DNA of 64,000 bases from an uncultured Oscillospiraceae bacterium. GTDB lineage: Bacteria; Bacillota; Clostridia; Oscillospirales; Oscillospiraceae. The notes under the pieces are model-generated. The model was not told the DNA's origin, searched no databases, and saw only the letters and a program-made list of their open reading frames with translations. Both the position numbers and the translations under genes were made by a program. Below are positions 1 through 6,985 of the stretch, piece after piece; the first letter of the stretch is position 1; every line of letters starts with the position of its first letter. The stretch is taken from NCBI GenBank assembly GCA_934631005.1, contig CAKTXA010000011.1, forward strand, positions 1 through 64,000, in the 5' to 3' direction.

Positions 1-86
1 CTCACCTGAAACGTGACGTTATCCAGCGCCTTCACACCCGGAAATTCTTTCGTTATCCCTCGCATTTCGAGGATGTTCTGCTGCAT
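1..86 (-). CDS. Sugar ABC transporter ATP-binding protein, N-terminal fragment
   Basis: About 28 codons of a protein that runs off the left edge. The visible residues include ILEMRGITKEFPGVKALDNV, the usual opening of RbsA/MglA/XylG-type sugar importer ATPases, just before Walker A. Two ATGs are possible, at 92 and 86. The AGGAG ribosome site lies only 2 nt from the first but 8 nt from the second, so 86 is preferred. It follows the substrate-binding protein gene by about 70 nt on the same strand and is probably its energising subunit. The fold and substrate range cannot be checked further here. Confidence 0.8.
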   Translation of the reverse strand, partial: MQQNILEMRGITKEFPGVKALDNVTFQV

Positions 87-155
87 GTGCATGACTCCTT
101 TTCGTGGGAATCGGAGGGGGAACTCCCCCTCCGATCAGCTTGAAAGCCTGTTTGC

Positions 156-1256
156 TCAGCCGTAGACCTCGGCCTGCGTGTAATAGCCGACCTCTACGAC
201 ATAGTCCACGTTGTCCTTCGTGATGAGCAGCGGATCGTAGGTGACCATCGGCACCTCGATCACATTGTTGTTGTACGTTGCGGAGGTCTCGAGCGTCTTG
301 CCGGCCTTGAGCGTGTCAAACAGCTCGACCATGCGCTCAGCCAGCAGCGTAGCGTCGATGAACACCGTCATGGACTGCTTCCCGGCCACGATATTCTTGA
401 CCGCGGCAAGCTCGGCGTCCTGACCGGTCATCAGCGGGAAGGGGTTCGCGGCGTCGCCGTAGCCCATGGACTCCAGCGACGAGATGCAGCCGATGGTCAG
501 GCAGTCGGACGTGGCAAGGCAAATATCCAGATGGTCGTCGGTGTAGAAGCCGGAGAGGAGGTTATCCATACGCGCCTGCGCCTTGGCCGAGTCCCACGAC
601 TGGATGGCCGTTTCGGAGGCGGTCTTCTGGCCGGATTTGATGACGATCTTACCGGCGTCAATGTACGGCTGGAGGACGCGCATCTGGCCGTTGAAGAAGA
701 TGACGGAGTTCGTATCGTCCTGCGAGCCGGAGAAGATCTCCATGGTGAACGGGCCGTCGACATTGTCGAGATCGAGCGTATCCACGATGTACTGGCCCTG
801 CATTTCCGCGAGGCGGTCATAGTCGCAGGTCACGTAGTAATCCACGGCGGCGGTGTTCGTGATGGCGCGGTCGTCGGCAATGACCCAGATCCCGGCGTCC
901 TTGGCCTTTTCGCACGCGTCGGTGAGCGCCGCGCAGTCAACAGCTGCGATGACGAGCGCGTCCACGCCCTTGGTGATCATGTTTTCGATCTGCATCGCCT
1001 GCTTGGCGGAGTCGTCCTCGGCGTACTCGATCAGGATCTCATAGCCTGCCTTTTCCAGCGCCTCCTGCAGGCGCGTGCCCTGCATGGTCCAGATGGTCTG
1101 CTCCTTCGTGGGCATGCACAGGCCGATGGTCTTGATGTCGGTCGCGCCTGCGGCGGCGGGTGCGTCTGTCTGCGCGGGCGTTTCAGCGGGCGCGCTGCAC
1201 GCGATCAGGCCAATCAGCATGATCGCGGCGAGAAGGATCACAAGTGCTCTTTTCAT
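156..1256 (-). CDS. Sugar ABC transporter substrate-binding lipoprotein (ChvE/XylF-like)
   Basis: A 366-residue secreted lipoprotein with signal peptide and lipobox, lipidated cysteine about residue 20. A low-complexity Pro/Ala/Thr linker leads into a periplasmic-binding domain of the ribose/galactose/xylose type: a TIGLCMPTK-like first strand, a GVDALVIAA segment and the hinge-side TGQDAELAAVKNI segment, which closely matches ChvE-like multiple-sugar receptors. It should capture a sugar at the outer membrane face and pass it to the permease encoded beyond the left edge. AAAGGA lies 9 nt before the ATG. It sits between a sugar isomerase and the ABC ATPase on the same strand, so an operon is likely. 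The exact sugar is not evident; xylose, arabinose, fucose or related sugars are candidates. Confidence 0.88.
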   Translation of the reverse strand: MKRALVILLAAIMLIGLIACSAPAETPAQTDAPAAAGATDIKTIGLCMPTKEQTIWTMQGTRLQEALEKAGYEILIEYAEDDSAKQAMQIENMITKGVDALVIAAVDCAALTDACEKAKDAGIWVIADDRAITNTAAVDYYVTCDYDRLAEMQGQYIVDTLDLDNVDGPFTMEIFSGSQDDTNSVIFFNGQMRVLQPYIDAGKIVIKSGQKTASETAIQSWDSAKAQARMDNLLSGFYTDDHLDICLATSDCLTIGCISSLESMGYGDAANPFPLMTGQDAELAAVKNIVAGKQSMTVFIDATLLAERMVELFDTLKAGKTLETSATYNNNVIEVPMVTYDPLLITKDNVDYVVEVGYYTQAEVYG

Positions 1257-1305
1257 TTTTCAATTTCCTTTCGTCATGATTTTTTATATGAACTGCCGCG
1301 GCAGC

Positions 1306-2625
1306 TCAAACACCGATCCGCTGGAACACGATGCCGTTCTGGCGGCAGTATTCCGCAAGCTGCGCCGACACGTCGCCGTAGCCGATCATCCAGTGGTGGC
1401 CGCAGCCGCGCTCGATGATCTGCGCGCTGATCTGCCACACGGGCTTTTGGAAGCGCACGCGCATCGGCGTGCCGGGGAACTCCATGGCGCAGTCGATCGC
1501 CTCGCCGGTCAGCACCGACATCCGCAGCTGGTCGCCGTGACCCACCAGATCGGCCAGCGTCACGGGGCCGGTCTTCGGCAAAAAGCGGCAGCACACGCCG
1601 CGCTCCATCAGCCGCACCGGCGCAAGCTTGATCGTCTCCCGCGGCTTTGCAAGTGAAAACCCGGTGCCGCCGCAGTGCGAAAAGAGCGCGGAGTTCGTTT
1701 TTTCGTCGGGATAGAGAAAATCCGTATGGTTCACGCACTGCCCGGTGAGGTCGGCAAGGATGCGCATCATCACGGCGTTCGTCACGTCTCCCTCGCAGCT
1801 GCACACGATCCCCTCGTCCGACAGCAGCGAATAGCCCAGACACACCAGGCCCATATAGCGTGTGTAGCATTTGACCGCCAGGCCCTGCAGGTCATAGCGC
1901 CGCACGAGCGCCTTCATCGCAAGATAATACCGCAGCCCCTCGTCGATGGCCGCGTCATCCGACAGCCGCACGAAGCGCTCCTGCGCCAGCTTTTCCCGCG
2001 CGGCGGCAAGCTCTGCGTCCGTCACGGCGTTTTTGAGGTCGAGCAGCTCCGTCTCGCCGATCGGTACGATCAGCGCGCCGCACTTTTCCAGCAGTGCAAA
2101 TTCGTCATGCGCGATCTCCGTCATGCCCTGTACGCGGCCGCCGCCGACGGCGCCAATGGTCATGCCCCCGCGCCGCGCCGCGGTGACCGGCTTGGCCCGC
2201 TCCAGCGCGCGGCGGACGTGCTCCATCGCATCCGCGCTCCCCGCCTCGGCGCAGAAGCCGGTAAAATCGGGGTAGCGCACATCCGTCAGGACAGACGCGA
2301 TCTGCTGCACCGTGCACAAAGAGCCCGAGTCGATCGACGGATAGGCATGCAGGATCGCCGGGCAGCGCAGGCTCTGCAGCAGGCGCAGGATGTGCTGATC
2401 CTCGCTCCATGTCGCGGCGCACACCAGCAGCGCATCCACGGTCTTTCCATGTAAAAACGCCTGCGCGCGGCGCAGATCGTCCGGTCCGGTGATGATTACG
2501 CCGGTATCCAGTACGTCATATGTATCCGTCAGCGCGCGCACCGTCTTTTCATACAGCGCCGCCGCGTGCTCAAAGCCCATCTCCGTCCGGCATGCCAGCC
2601 CGACCGCCGCGATCCGTTTTTTCAT
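1306..2625 (-). CDS. L-fucose/L-arabinose isomerase family protein
   Basis: A 439-residue cytosolic protein of the fucose/arabinose isomerase fold, which interconverts aldoses and ketoses using a divalent metal. The N-terminal part (KKRIAAVGLACRTEMGF, then DALLVCAATWSEDQH) has the Rossmann-like pattern of the family. The segments CEGDV, GHGDQL and ERGCGHHW in the second half are candidate metal and substrate residues, recognised by pattern only. It is somewhat shorter than classical FucI (about 590) or AraA (about 500) and belongs to the uncharacterised short branch. AGGAGG lies 8 nt before the ATG. It heads the minus-strand sugar transport operon and is divergent from a LacI regulator, so it probably processes the imported sugar. 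Confidence 0.8.
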   Translation of the reverse strand: MKKRIAAVGLACRTEMGFEHAAALYEKTVRALTDTYDVLDTGVIITGPDDLRRAQAFLHGKTVDALLVCAATWSEDQHILRLLQSLRCPAILHAYPSIDSGSLCTVQQIASVLTDVRYPDFTGFCAEAGSADAMEHVRRALERAKPVTAARRGGMTIGAVGGGRVQGMTEIAHDEFALLEKCGALIVPIGETELLDLKNAVTDAELAAAREKLAQERFVRLSDDAAIDEGLRYYLAMKALVRRYDLQGLAVKCYTRYMGLVCLGYSLLSDEGIVCSCEGDVTNAVMMRILADLTGQCVNHTDFLYPDEKTNSALFSHCGGTGFSLAKPRETIKLAPVRLMERGVCCRFLPKTGPVTLADLVGHGDQLRMSVLTGEAIDCAMEFPGTPMRVRFQKPVWQISAQIIERGCGHHWMIGYGDVSAQLAEYCRQNGIVFQRIGV

Positions 2626-2784
2626 AGCAGGCCCCTCCTGTCGCTCTCGTTGTTCTGATTGTAGACCTTTCGCGGAGCGGTGACTATTCGCGGGATACCC
2701 AAAGATCGGCGCTGATCAGCTTATTTTTGCGTGTTGTTCAGATTTATACGTTCTTTTTGATGAAACGCAAGTTCTTATAAAGTT

Positions 2785-2806
2785 GTTCACCAAACATTCT
2801 GTGAAC
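2785..2806. promoter_or_regulatory. Inverted-repeat operator candidate between isomerase operon and LacI gene
   Basis: GTTCAC and GTGAAC are separated by 10 nt, in the region between two divergent genes. A minus-strand -10-like TATAAG (2774-2779) lies directly beside it, so a bound repressor would cover the isomerase operon promoter. This fits LacI-family control, but the site is assigned by position and symmetry only. Confidence 0.4.
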
Positions 2807-2852
2807 TGAACAGAAGTTGTACGAAATATCCGGTTTCTTCCGCAGATTTCAC

Positions 2853-2881
2853 TTGCAATCCGATGTTTTGCCTGATATAGT
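2853..2881 (+). promoter_or_regulatory. Sigma-A type promoter of LacI regulator
   Basis: TTGCAA and TATAGT are spaced by exactly 17 nt, about 29 nt upstream of the start codon of the LacI-family gene, which has GGAGG 7 nt before its ATG. Confidence 0.65.
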
Positions 2882-2909
2882 AGAAAAAAAGTTCTGTGGA
2901 GGAATTCCC

Positions 2910-3941
2910 ATGGAAAAGATCAGCATCCGCCGGATCGCCGAGATCGCCGGCGTCTCGCCCACAACGGTCTCCTACGTACTCAACGACCGGCCGGGCGTCA
3001 GCCAGAAAACACGCGACCGCATCCTGCGCGTCATTGATCAGGAGCATTACATCCCCAACACCCGCTCGCAGGCCGCGCTGGTGCACCGGAGCTTTAATAT
3101 TTTCATGGTGGTGGACGAGATGGCGTCGTTCAGCAACCCCTTTTACTCCACCATCCTGGATGCCATCGCTCTGATCGCCACAAAATACGGCTATAACATC
3201 GTCGTATCCAGCAAGCCCGAGTCGTTCCGCACCTCGGACGCCGCCAAGGCGATCAAACAGGGCAACGCCGACGGTGTGGTGCTGCTGCACGACCCGGATT
3301 CGGAGACGCTGCTGTTTCTGCGGCAGGAGAACGTGCCGTTCGTGGTGGTGGACTCGCACACAAAGCACCCCAGCTTTTCGCGTGTGGGCGTGGACTATGA
3401 GCTGGCGGCGTACACGATCACAAAGCATTTGATGGAGCTCGGGCATACGCGCATCGGCTTTCTGGGCCAGCAGTCCGTGCCGGATTTCTACATTGCCAAC
3501 TTTCAGGGCTACTGCCGGGCGCTTTCTGAGGGGCACCTGACGCTCTACCCCGACTGGATCCAGTCGGAGGCGAATGATTTCGAGTCCGCGTTCCACGGCA
3601 CCGAGGCGATCCTGCGCTGCAACGAGCGCCCGACGGCTATCTTCTGCTCCAGCGACTACTTTGCGCAGGCGTGTATGCACTGCATCCAGAAAAACGGCTT
3701 TTCCGTGCCTGGAGATTTCTCTGTGGTCGGCATCGACGATCTGCACAGCTCCAGCATCTGCTATCCCCCGCTGACCACCGTGCACGTGGACTACCACGAC
3801 ATCGTGGCCAAAGCGGTGGAGTATCTCGACCGCATGATCCAGGAGCAGAACCCCGCGCTGGAAGAGTCATATATGATCAAGTCTGACGACATCGTCATCC
3901 GCGGCTCCACCGGCGCGCCGCGCAGTGACCCGCAAGTGTAA
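2910..3941 (+). CDS. LacI family transcriptional regulator
   Basis: A 343-residue repressor. The N-terminal helix-turn-helix reads IRRIAEIAGVSPTTVSYVLN, followed by the family's NDRPGVSQKTR hinge-side region. A periplasmic-binding-like effector domain fills the rest (HLMELGHTRIGFLG, IFCSSDYFAQACM, VVGIDDL). The open frame extends upstream, but the ATG at 2910 has GGAGG at 7 nt and gives the normal LacI start. It is divergent from the sugar isomerase/transport operon and most likely represses it, with a sugar as inducer. The effector is unknown. Confidence 0.9.
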   Translation: MEKISIRRIAEIAGVSPTTVSYVLNDRPGVSQKTRDRILRVIDQEHYIPNTRSQAALVHRSFNIFMVVDEMASFSNPFYSTILDAIALIATKYGYNIVVSSKPESFRTSDAAKAIKQGNADGVVLLHDPDSETLLFLRQENVPFVVVDSHTKHPSFSRVGVDYELAAYTITKHLMELGHTRIGFLGQQSVPDFYIANFQGYCRALSEGHLTLYPDWIQSEANDFESAFHGTEAILRCNERPTAIFCSSDYFAQACMHCIQKNGFSVPGDFSVVGIDDLHSSSICYPPLTTVHVDYHDIVAKAVEYLDRMIQEQNPALEESYMIKSDDIVIRGSTGAPRSDPQV

Positions 3942-4053
3942 AAAATATCAGCGGCGGCCCGAGGGCTGTCGCTGATTTCAGATTTCGATACACAAAACGC
4001 ACAGTTTGTGCTATACTGGTTGCAAAACGTGCGAAAGGAGTGCGGGGTGCGGG

Positions 4054-4929
4054 ATGGACGCGGCGTATGAACAGCGGGGGTATCTGCATGAGGACTGGCG
4101 GCTGTTTCATCTGAGCAGCGCTGTGCCGGAGCCGCCCGACTGGCATTATCACACGTTCCACAAGCTGATCGTCTTTCTCGGCGGCCCGGCGGGCTACGGC
4201 GTGGAGGGGCGGAGCTATCCGCTGGAGCCGGGCGACGTGGTGCTCGTGCCCAAGGGGTGCATCCACCGGCCGGAGCTGGCGCCGGGGGCGGCGTATGAGC
4301 GCGCGATCGTGTACATCTCCCCCGACTTTCTGCGGCGGCGCAGCACGGCGGACTGCGATCTGGAGACGTGCTTTCACCGCGCACGGGAGCGGTTTGAATT
4401 TGTGGTGCGCCCGCGCGGCGGGCGGGCGGAGCTTTCGCGGCTGCTGGCCGCGCTGGAGCACGCGGGCCGGGAGGATGCGTTCGGCGGAGCGCTTTTGCAG
4501 GACGCGCTGTTTCTGCAGCTGCTCATCACGGCCAGCCGCGCGGCGGAGCAGCCCGCGCAGCCGGTGCACGCGCGCGTGCGCGATGAAAAGGTGGCGGCGC
4601 TGCTGCAGTATCTCGCCGCGCACCTGACGGAGCCGGTGAGCATCGACGCGCTGGCGGCGCGGTTTTATGTAAGCAAATACCACATGATGCGGCGCTTTAA
4701 GGCCGAGACGGGCTACACCATCCACAGCTATCTCACCAGCAAGCGCCTGATGCTCGCGCGCGAGCGCATCGCCGCCGGGCAGCCGGCGACGGAGGTGTGC
4801 TTTGCCTGCGGCTTTCGCGATTATTCGACCTTTGCCCGCGCGTACCGCAAGCTGTTCTCCGAGCCGCCGCGGGCGGCCAGACTGGACGGCGGCGGGCCCA
4901 TTTTATACACTGAGGAGGAGCTTTTATGA
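4054..4929 (+). CDS. AraC family transcriptional regulator with cupin sensor domain
   Basis: A 291-residue regulator. The N-terminal third is a cupin (DWHYHTFHKLIVF, then YPLEPGDVVLVPKG), a small-molecule sensing fold. The C-terminal 90 residues hold the double helix-turn-helix of AraC proteins (SIDALAARFYVSKYHMMRRF, CFACGFRDYSTFARAYRKLF). The ATG at 4054 is the first credible start; GAAAGGAG lies upstream at a rather long spacing of 13 nt. Its stop overlaps the start of the next gene as ATGA, so the regulator and the dehydrogenase are translationally coupled. It probably controls its own transcript. The ligand is unknown. Confidence 0.88.
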   Translation: MDAAYEQRGYLHEDWRLFHLSSAVPEPPDWHYHTFHKLIVFLGGPAGYGVEGRSYPLEPGDVVLVPKGCIHRPELAPGAAYERAIVYISPDFLRRRSTADCDLETCFHRARERFEFVVRPRGGRAELSRLLAALEHAGREDAFGGALLQDALFLQLLITASRAAEQPAQPVHARVRDEKVAALLQYLAAHLTEPVSIDALAARFYVSKYHMMRRFKAETGYTIHSYLTSKRLMLARERIAAGQPATEVCFACGFRDYSTFARAYRKLFSEPPRAARLDGGGPILYTEEELL

Positions 4930-5888
4930 ACATCGTCGTTTTGGACGGCTACACCGAAAACCCCGGCGACCTGCGCTGGGACGGCCTGGCCGCGCTCGGC
5001 ACGCTGACGGTCTATGACCGCACCGACCCGCAGGACGAGGGGCTGATCGCCCGGCGCATGGCCGGGGCGGAGCTGGTATTTACGAACAAGGTGCCCATCA
5101 CCCGGGCCGCCATCGACGCCTGCCCGCAGCTGCGCTTCATCGGCGTGCTGGCCACGGGCTACAACATCGTGGACTGCGCGTATGCGCGCGAAAAGGGCAT
5201 CCCGGTGTCGAACGTCCCGGCCTACGGCACGGCAGCGGTCAGCCAGTTTTCCATCGCGCTGCTGCTGGAGCTGTGCCACCACATCGGCCACCACGACCGC
5301 GCCGTGCACGCCGGCCGCTGGCAGGCTGCGCCTGACTGGTGCTTCTGGGACTATCCGCTCATCGAGCTGGCGGGCAAGACCATCGGCATCATCGGCTTCG
5401 GCCGCATCGGGCAGGCCGAGGGGCGCGTGGCGAAGGCGCTGGGGATGCGCGTGCTGGCGCATGATATTCACCCCACCGACGCCGGACGCGAGATCGCGGA
5501 ATACGTCGAGCTCGACACGCTCTACGCGCAGGCGGACGTCATTTCGCTGCACTGCAATCTGACGCCGGAGAACACGGGGCTGATCTGCCGGGAGAGCATC
5601 GAAAAAATGAAGGACGGCGTGCTGATCGTGAACAACGCCCGCGGGCCGCTAGTTGACGAAGCGGATCTTGCCGCGGCACTAAACAGCGGCAAGGTCGCCG
5701 GCGCGGCGCTGGACGTCGTGTCCACCGAGCCGATCCGCGCCGATAACCCCCTCCTGCACGCCAAAAACTGCATCCTGACCCCCCACATCTCCTGGGCCCC
5801 CAAAGAGAGCCGCCAGCGGATCATGGACTGCACCGTGGAGAATGCAAAAGCGTTTCTGAATGGCGCGGCGGTGAATGTGGTGAATTGA
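4926..5888 (+). CDS. D-2-hydroxyacid dehydrogenase (NAD-dependent, glycerate dehydrogenase-like)
   Basis: A 320-residue cytosolic enzyme that interconverts 2-keto acids and D-2-hydroxyacids. The nucleotide site GFGRIG is at 157-162, with an acidic Asp at 180 after the second strand, consistent with NAD rather than NADP. The catalytic set is visible: Arg239 (NNARG), Glu268 (STEP) and His287 (TPHISW). Length is typical of HprA-like hydroxypyruvate/glyoxylate reductases, but the substrate cannot be fixed from sequence. It starts inside the stop codon of the AraC gene (ATGA), so its synthesis is tied to that regulator. Confidence 0.88.
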   Translation: MNIVVLDGYTENPGDLRWDGLAALGTLTVYDRTDPQDEGLIARRMAGAELVFTNKVPITRAAIDACPQLRFIGVLATGYNIVDCAYAREKGIPVSNVPAYGTAAVSQFSIALLLELCHHIGHHDRAVHAGRWQAAPDWCFWDYPLIELAGKTIGIIGFGRIGQAEGRVAKALGMRVLAHDIHPTDAGREIAEYVELDTLYAQADVISLHCNLTPENTGLICRESIEKMKDGVLIVNNARGPLVDEADLAAALNSGKVAGAALDVVSTEPIRADNPLLHAKNCILTPHISWAPKESRQRIMDCTVENAKAFLNGAAVNVVN

Positions 5889-5928
5889 GGGGGACGGTTT
5901 TTGTCGTAACGTCGGGTGTGCGTTCCTA

Positions 5929-6306
5929 GTCGTAACGTAGGGGCGGGGCTTGCCCCGCCCGCTGGTACGCGCCGCCGTTCTTTTTGCAGCAGCGCCGATT
6001 TGCTGAGGCCCCATAGCTTCCCCTGGGGGAAGCTGGCTGCGGAGCGCAGCGGAGCAGACTGATGAGGGTCGGGGAGCATTCGCATTTAGCTGAAACTGCA
6101 AAGCTATCTGTAAGTGCTCCCCGGCCCTCATCCGCCCCCTTCGGGGGCACCTGTCCCTACCCTCTTTGTCCCTTCGGGACATTTCCCCCTGATAGGGGGA
6201 ATCGGCCCCGAGGGGAAGGTATGGGGTGCATTCCGCGCCGCAGTGCGTGCAAAAGCCACAGCTGCCAACCGGCGGGAGGGGCAAGCCCCTCCCCTACATT
6301 ACGACT
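5929..6306. repeat. Composite palindromic repeat, copy A
   Basis: Most of this gene-free stretch is one copy of a long imperfect palindrome. Outer ends: GTCGTAACGTAGGGGCGGGG on the left and the inverted counterpart, ending CCCCTACATTACGAC, on the right. Inner arms carry CTGATGAGGGTCGGGGAGCA and its near-complement TGCTCCCCGGCCCTCATC around a central loop. This copy has an extra module at about 6161-6220 with its own hairpins (GTCCCTTCGGGAC, CCCCCTGATAGGGGG). Related copies lie at 15120, 20742, 52235 and 55785, with a remnant at 24517. The open frames inside it are repeat artefacts. Confidence 0.85.
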
Positions 6307-6353
6307 AAGAAATCAGTGCGGTCGAAAGGGCCGATGTGGTCATCGGCCCCTAC

Positions 6354-6386
6354 TTCTTCACTATTCACTATTACCTATTACTTCCC
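6354..6386. repeat. Short TTCACTATTCACT repeat beside copy A
   Basis: An AT-rich tract of TTCACTA-like heptamers about 50 nt beyond the right end of the composite repeat. Similar tracts sit at 15455-15487 and 24617-24663, also beside copies of the composite repeat, so the two seem to travel together. Confidence 0.55.
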
Positions 6387-6389
6387 GCC

Positions 6390-6431
6390 AAAAAAGCACA
6401 GCCTGTCCTTTTGGACAGGCTGTGCTTTTTT
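6390..6431. terminator. Bidirectional rho-independent terminator
   Basis: A 19-bp stem built from AAAAAAGCACAGCCTGTCC and its complement around a TTTT loop, with A-run and T-run flanks that would work on either strand. Confidence 0.8.
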
Positions 6432-6507
6432 GGCGGAGTGGGTGGGATTTACTGCTTCGCAGCATAAACTTCGAATCCCGCCCCCTCCGTGGTCACGATC
6501 CATAAAA

Positions 6508-6540
6508 AAACACCCACCCCGTTAGGGTGGGTGTTTCTTT
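6508..6540. terminator. Terminator hairpin in first tandem unit
   Basis: The 12-bp stem AAACACCCACCC/GGGTGGGTGTTT has a CGTTA loop with A-rich and T-rich flanks. It is identical to the hairpin at 6618-6646. Confidence 0.75.
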
Positions 6541-6617
6541 ATGGCGGAGTGGGTGGGATTTACTGCTTCGCAGCATAAACTTCGAATCCCGCCCCCTCCG
6601 TGGTCACGATCCATAAA

Positions 6618-6650
6618 AAACACCCACCCCGTTAGGGTGGGTGTTTCTTT
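6618..6650. terminator. Terminator downstream of tRNA-Ser
   Basis: The same 12-bp hairpin as in the neighbouring unit, immediately 3' of the tRNA on the minus strand. It is the natural transcription end of the tRNA gene. Confidence 0.8.
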
Positions 6651-6651
6651 A

Positions 6652-6742
6652 TGGCGGAGTGGGTGGGATTCGAACCCACGGTACCGTTGCCGGTACACCT
6701 GATTTCGAGTCAGGGCCGTTATAACCACTTCGATACCACTCC
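6652..6742 (-). tRNA. tRNA-Ser (anticodon CGA)
   Basis: A 91-nt gene including encoded CCA. The acceptor stem GGAGTGG pairs fully with CCACTCC. The anticodon stem CCTGA/TCAGG encloses the loop CTCGAAA, giving anticodon CGA for serine UCG codons. The T-arm contains GGTTCGAATCC. A long variable arm (TACCGGCAACGGTA) is typical of class II serine tRNAs. Confidence 0.93.
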
Positions 6743-6754
6743 GTGCGCCCGATC

Positions 6755-6783
6755 ATTATAGCAGGCGGGCGGCAGAAAATCAA
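6755..6783 (-). promoter_or_regulatory. Promoter of tRNA-Ser
   Basis: On the minus strand TTGATT and TATAAT are spaced by 17 nt. Transcription would begin about 6 nt before the mature tRNA 5' end. Confidence 0.7.
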
Positions 6784-6985
6784 GCGGCGGTTTGGGCGGC
6801 GGGAAAATTTTTCAGCTTTTTCCGGTTTTTGCGCAACCGGCGGCAGTTTTTTTCGTCTGGAAAGGCAGCGGCAGAAATTCTTAAAGAATTCTGAAAACGG
6901 CACAGAAGGCTTCCCATTTTACCGCTTTCATGGTAAGATGGATTGAACGGTCAGACCCATCACAGACAGATCGGAGGAATATGGA

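Larger units (their letters stand above)
6431..6651 (-). repeat. Two tandem copies of a tRNA-Ser 3' end plus terminator
   Basis: Two nearly identical units of 111 and 110 bp (starting 6431 and 6542) precede the intact tRNA-Ser. Each begins, on the plus strand, with the same 19 bases that form the tRNA 3' end including CCA (TGGCGGAGTGGGTGGGATT). Each then diverges into a shared non-tRNA segment and ends in the 12-bp terminator hairpin AAACACCCACCC/GGGTGGGTGTTT. The units lack the 5' acceptor strand, D-arm and anticodon arm, so they are not functional tRNAs. Confidence 0.75.

Noticed and set aside
5926..6310. Several overlapping open frames of 60-200 codons inside the composite repeats (also at 14852-15390, 15168-15824, 20733-20984, 52265-52531 and 55626-56160)
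   Set aside because: They exist in many frames of a palindromic repeat, recur in every copy, have no ribosome sites and encode low-complexity Pro/Ser/Gly text. They are repeat artefacts.
6431..6651. Two additional tRNA genes or a CRISPR-like repeat
   Set aside because: The units contain only the 3' end of a tRNA, not a full cloverleaf. There are only two repeats of 110 bp with no spacers, so it is not a CRISPR array.
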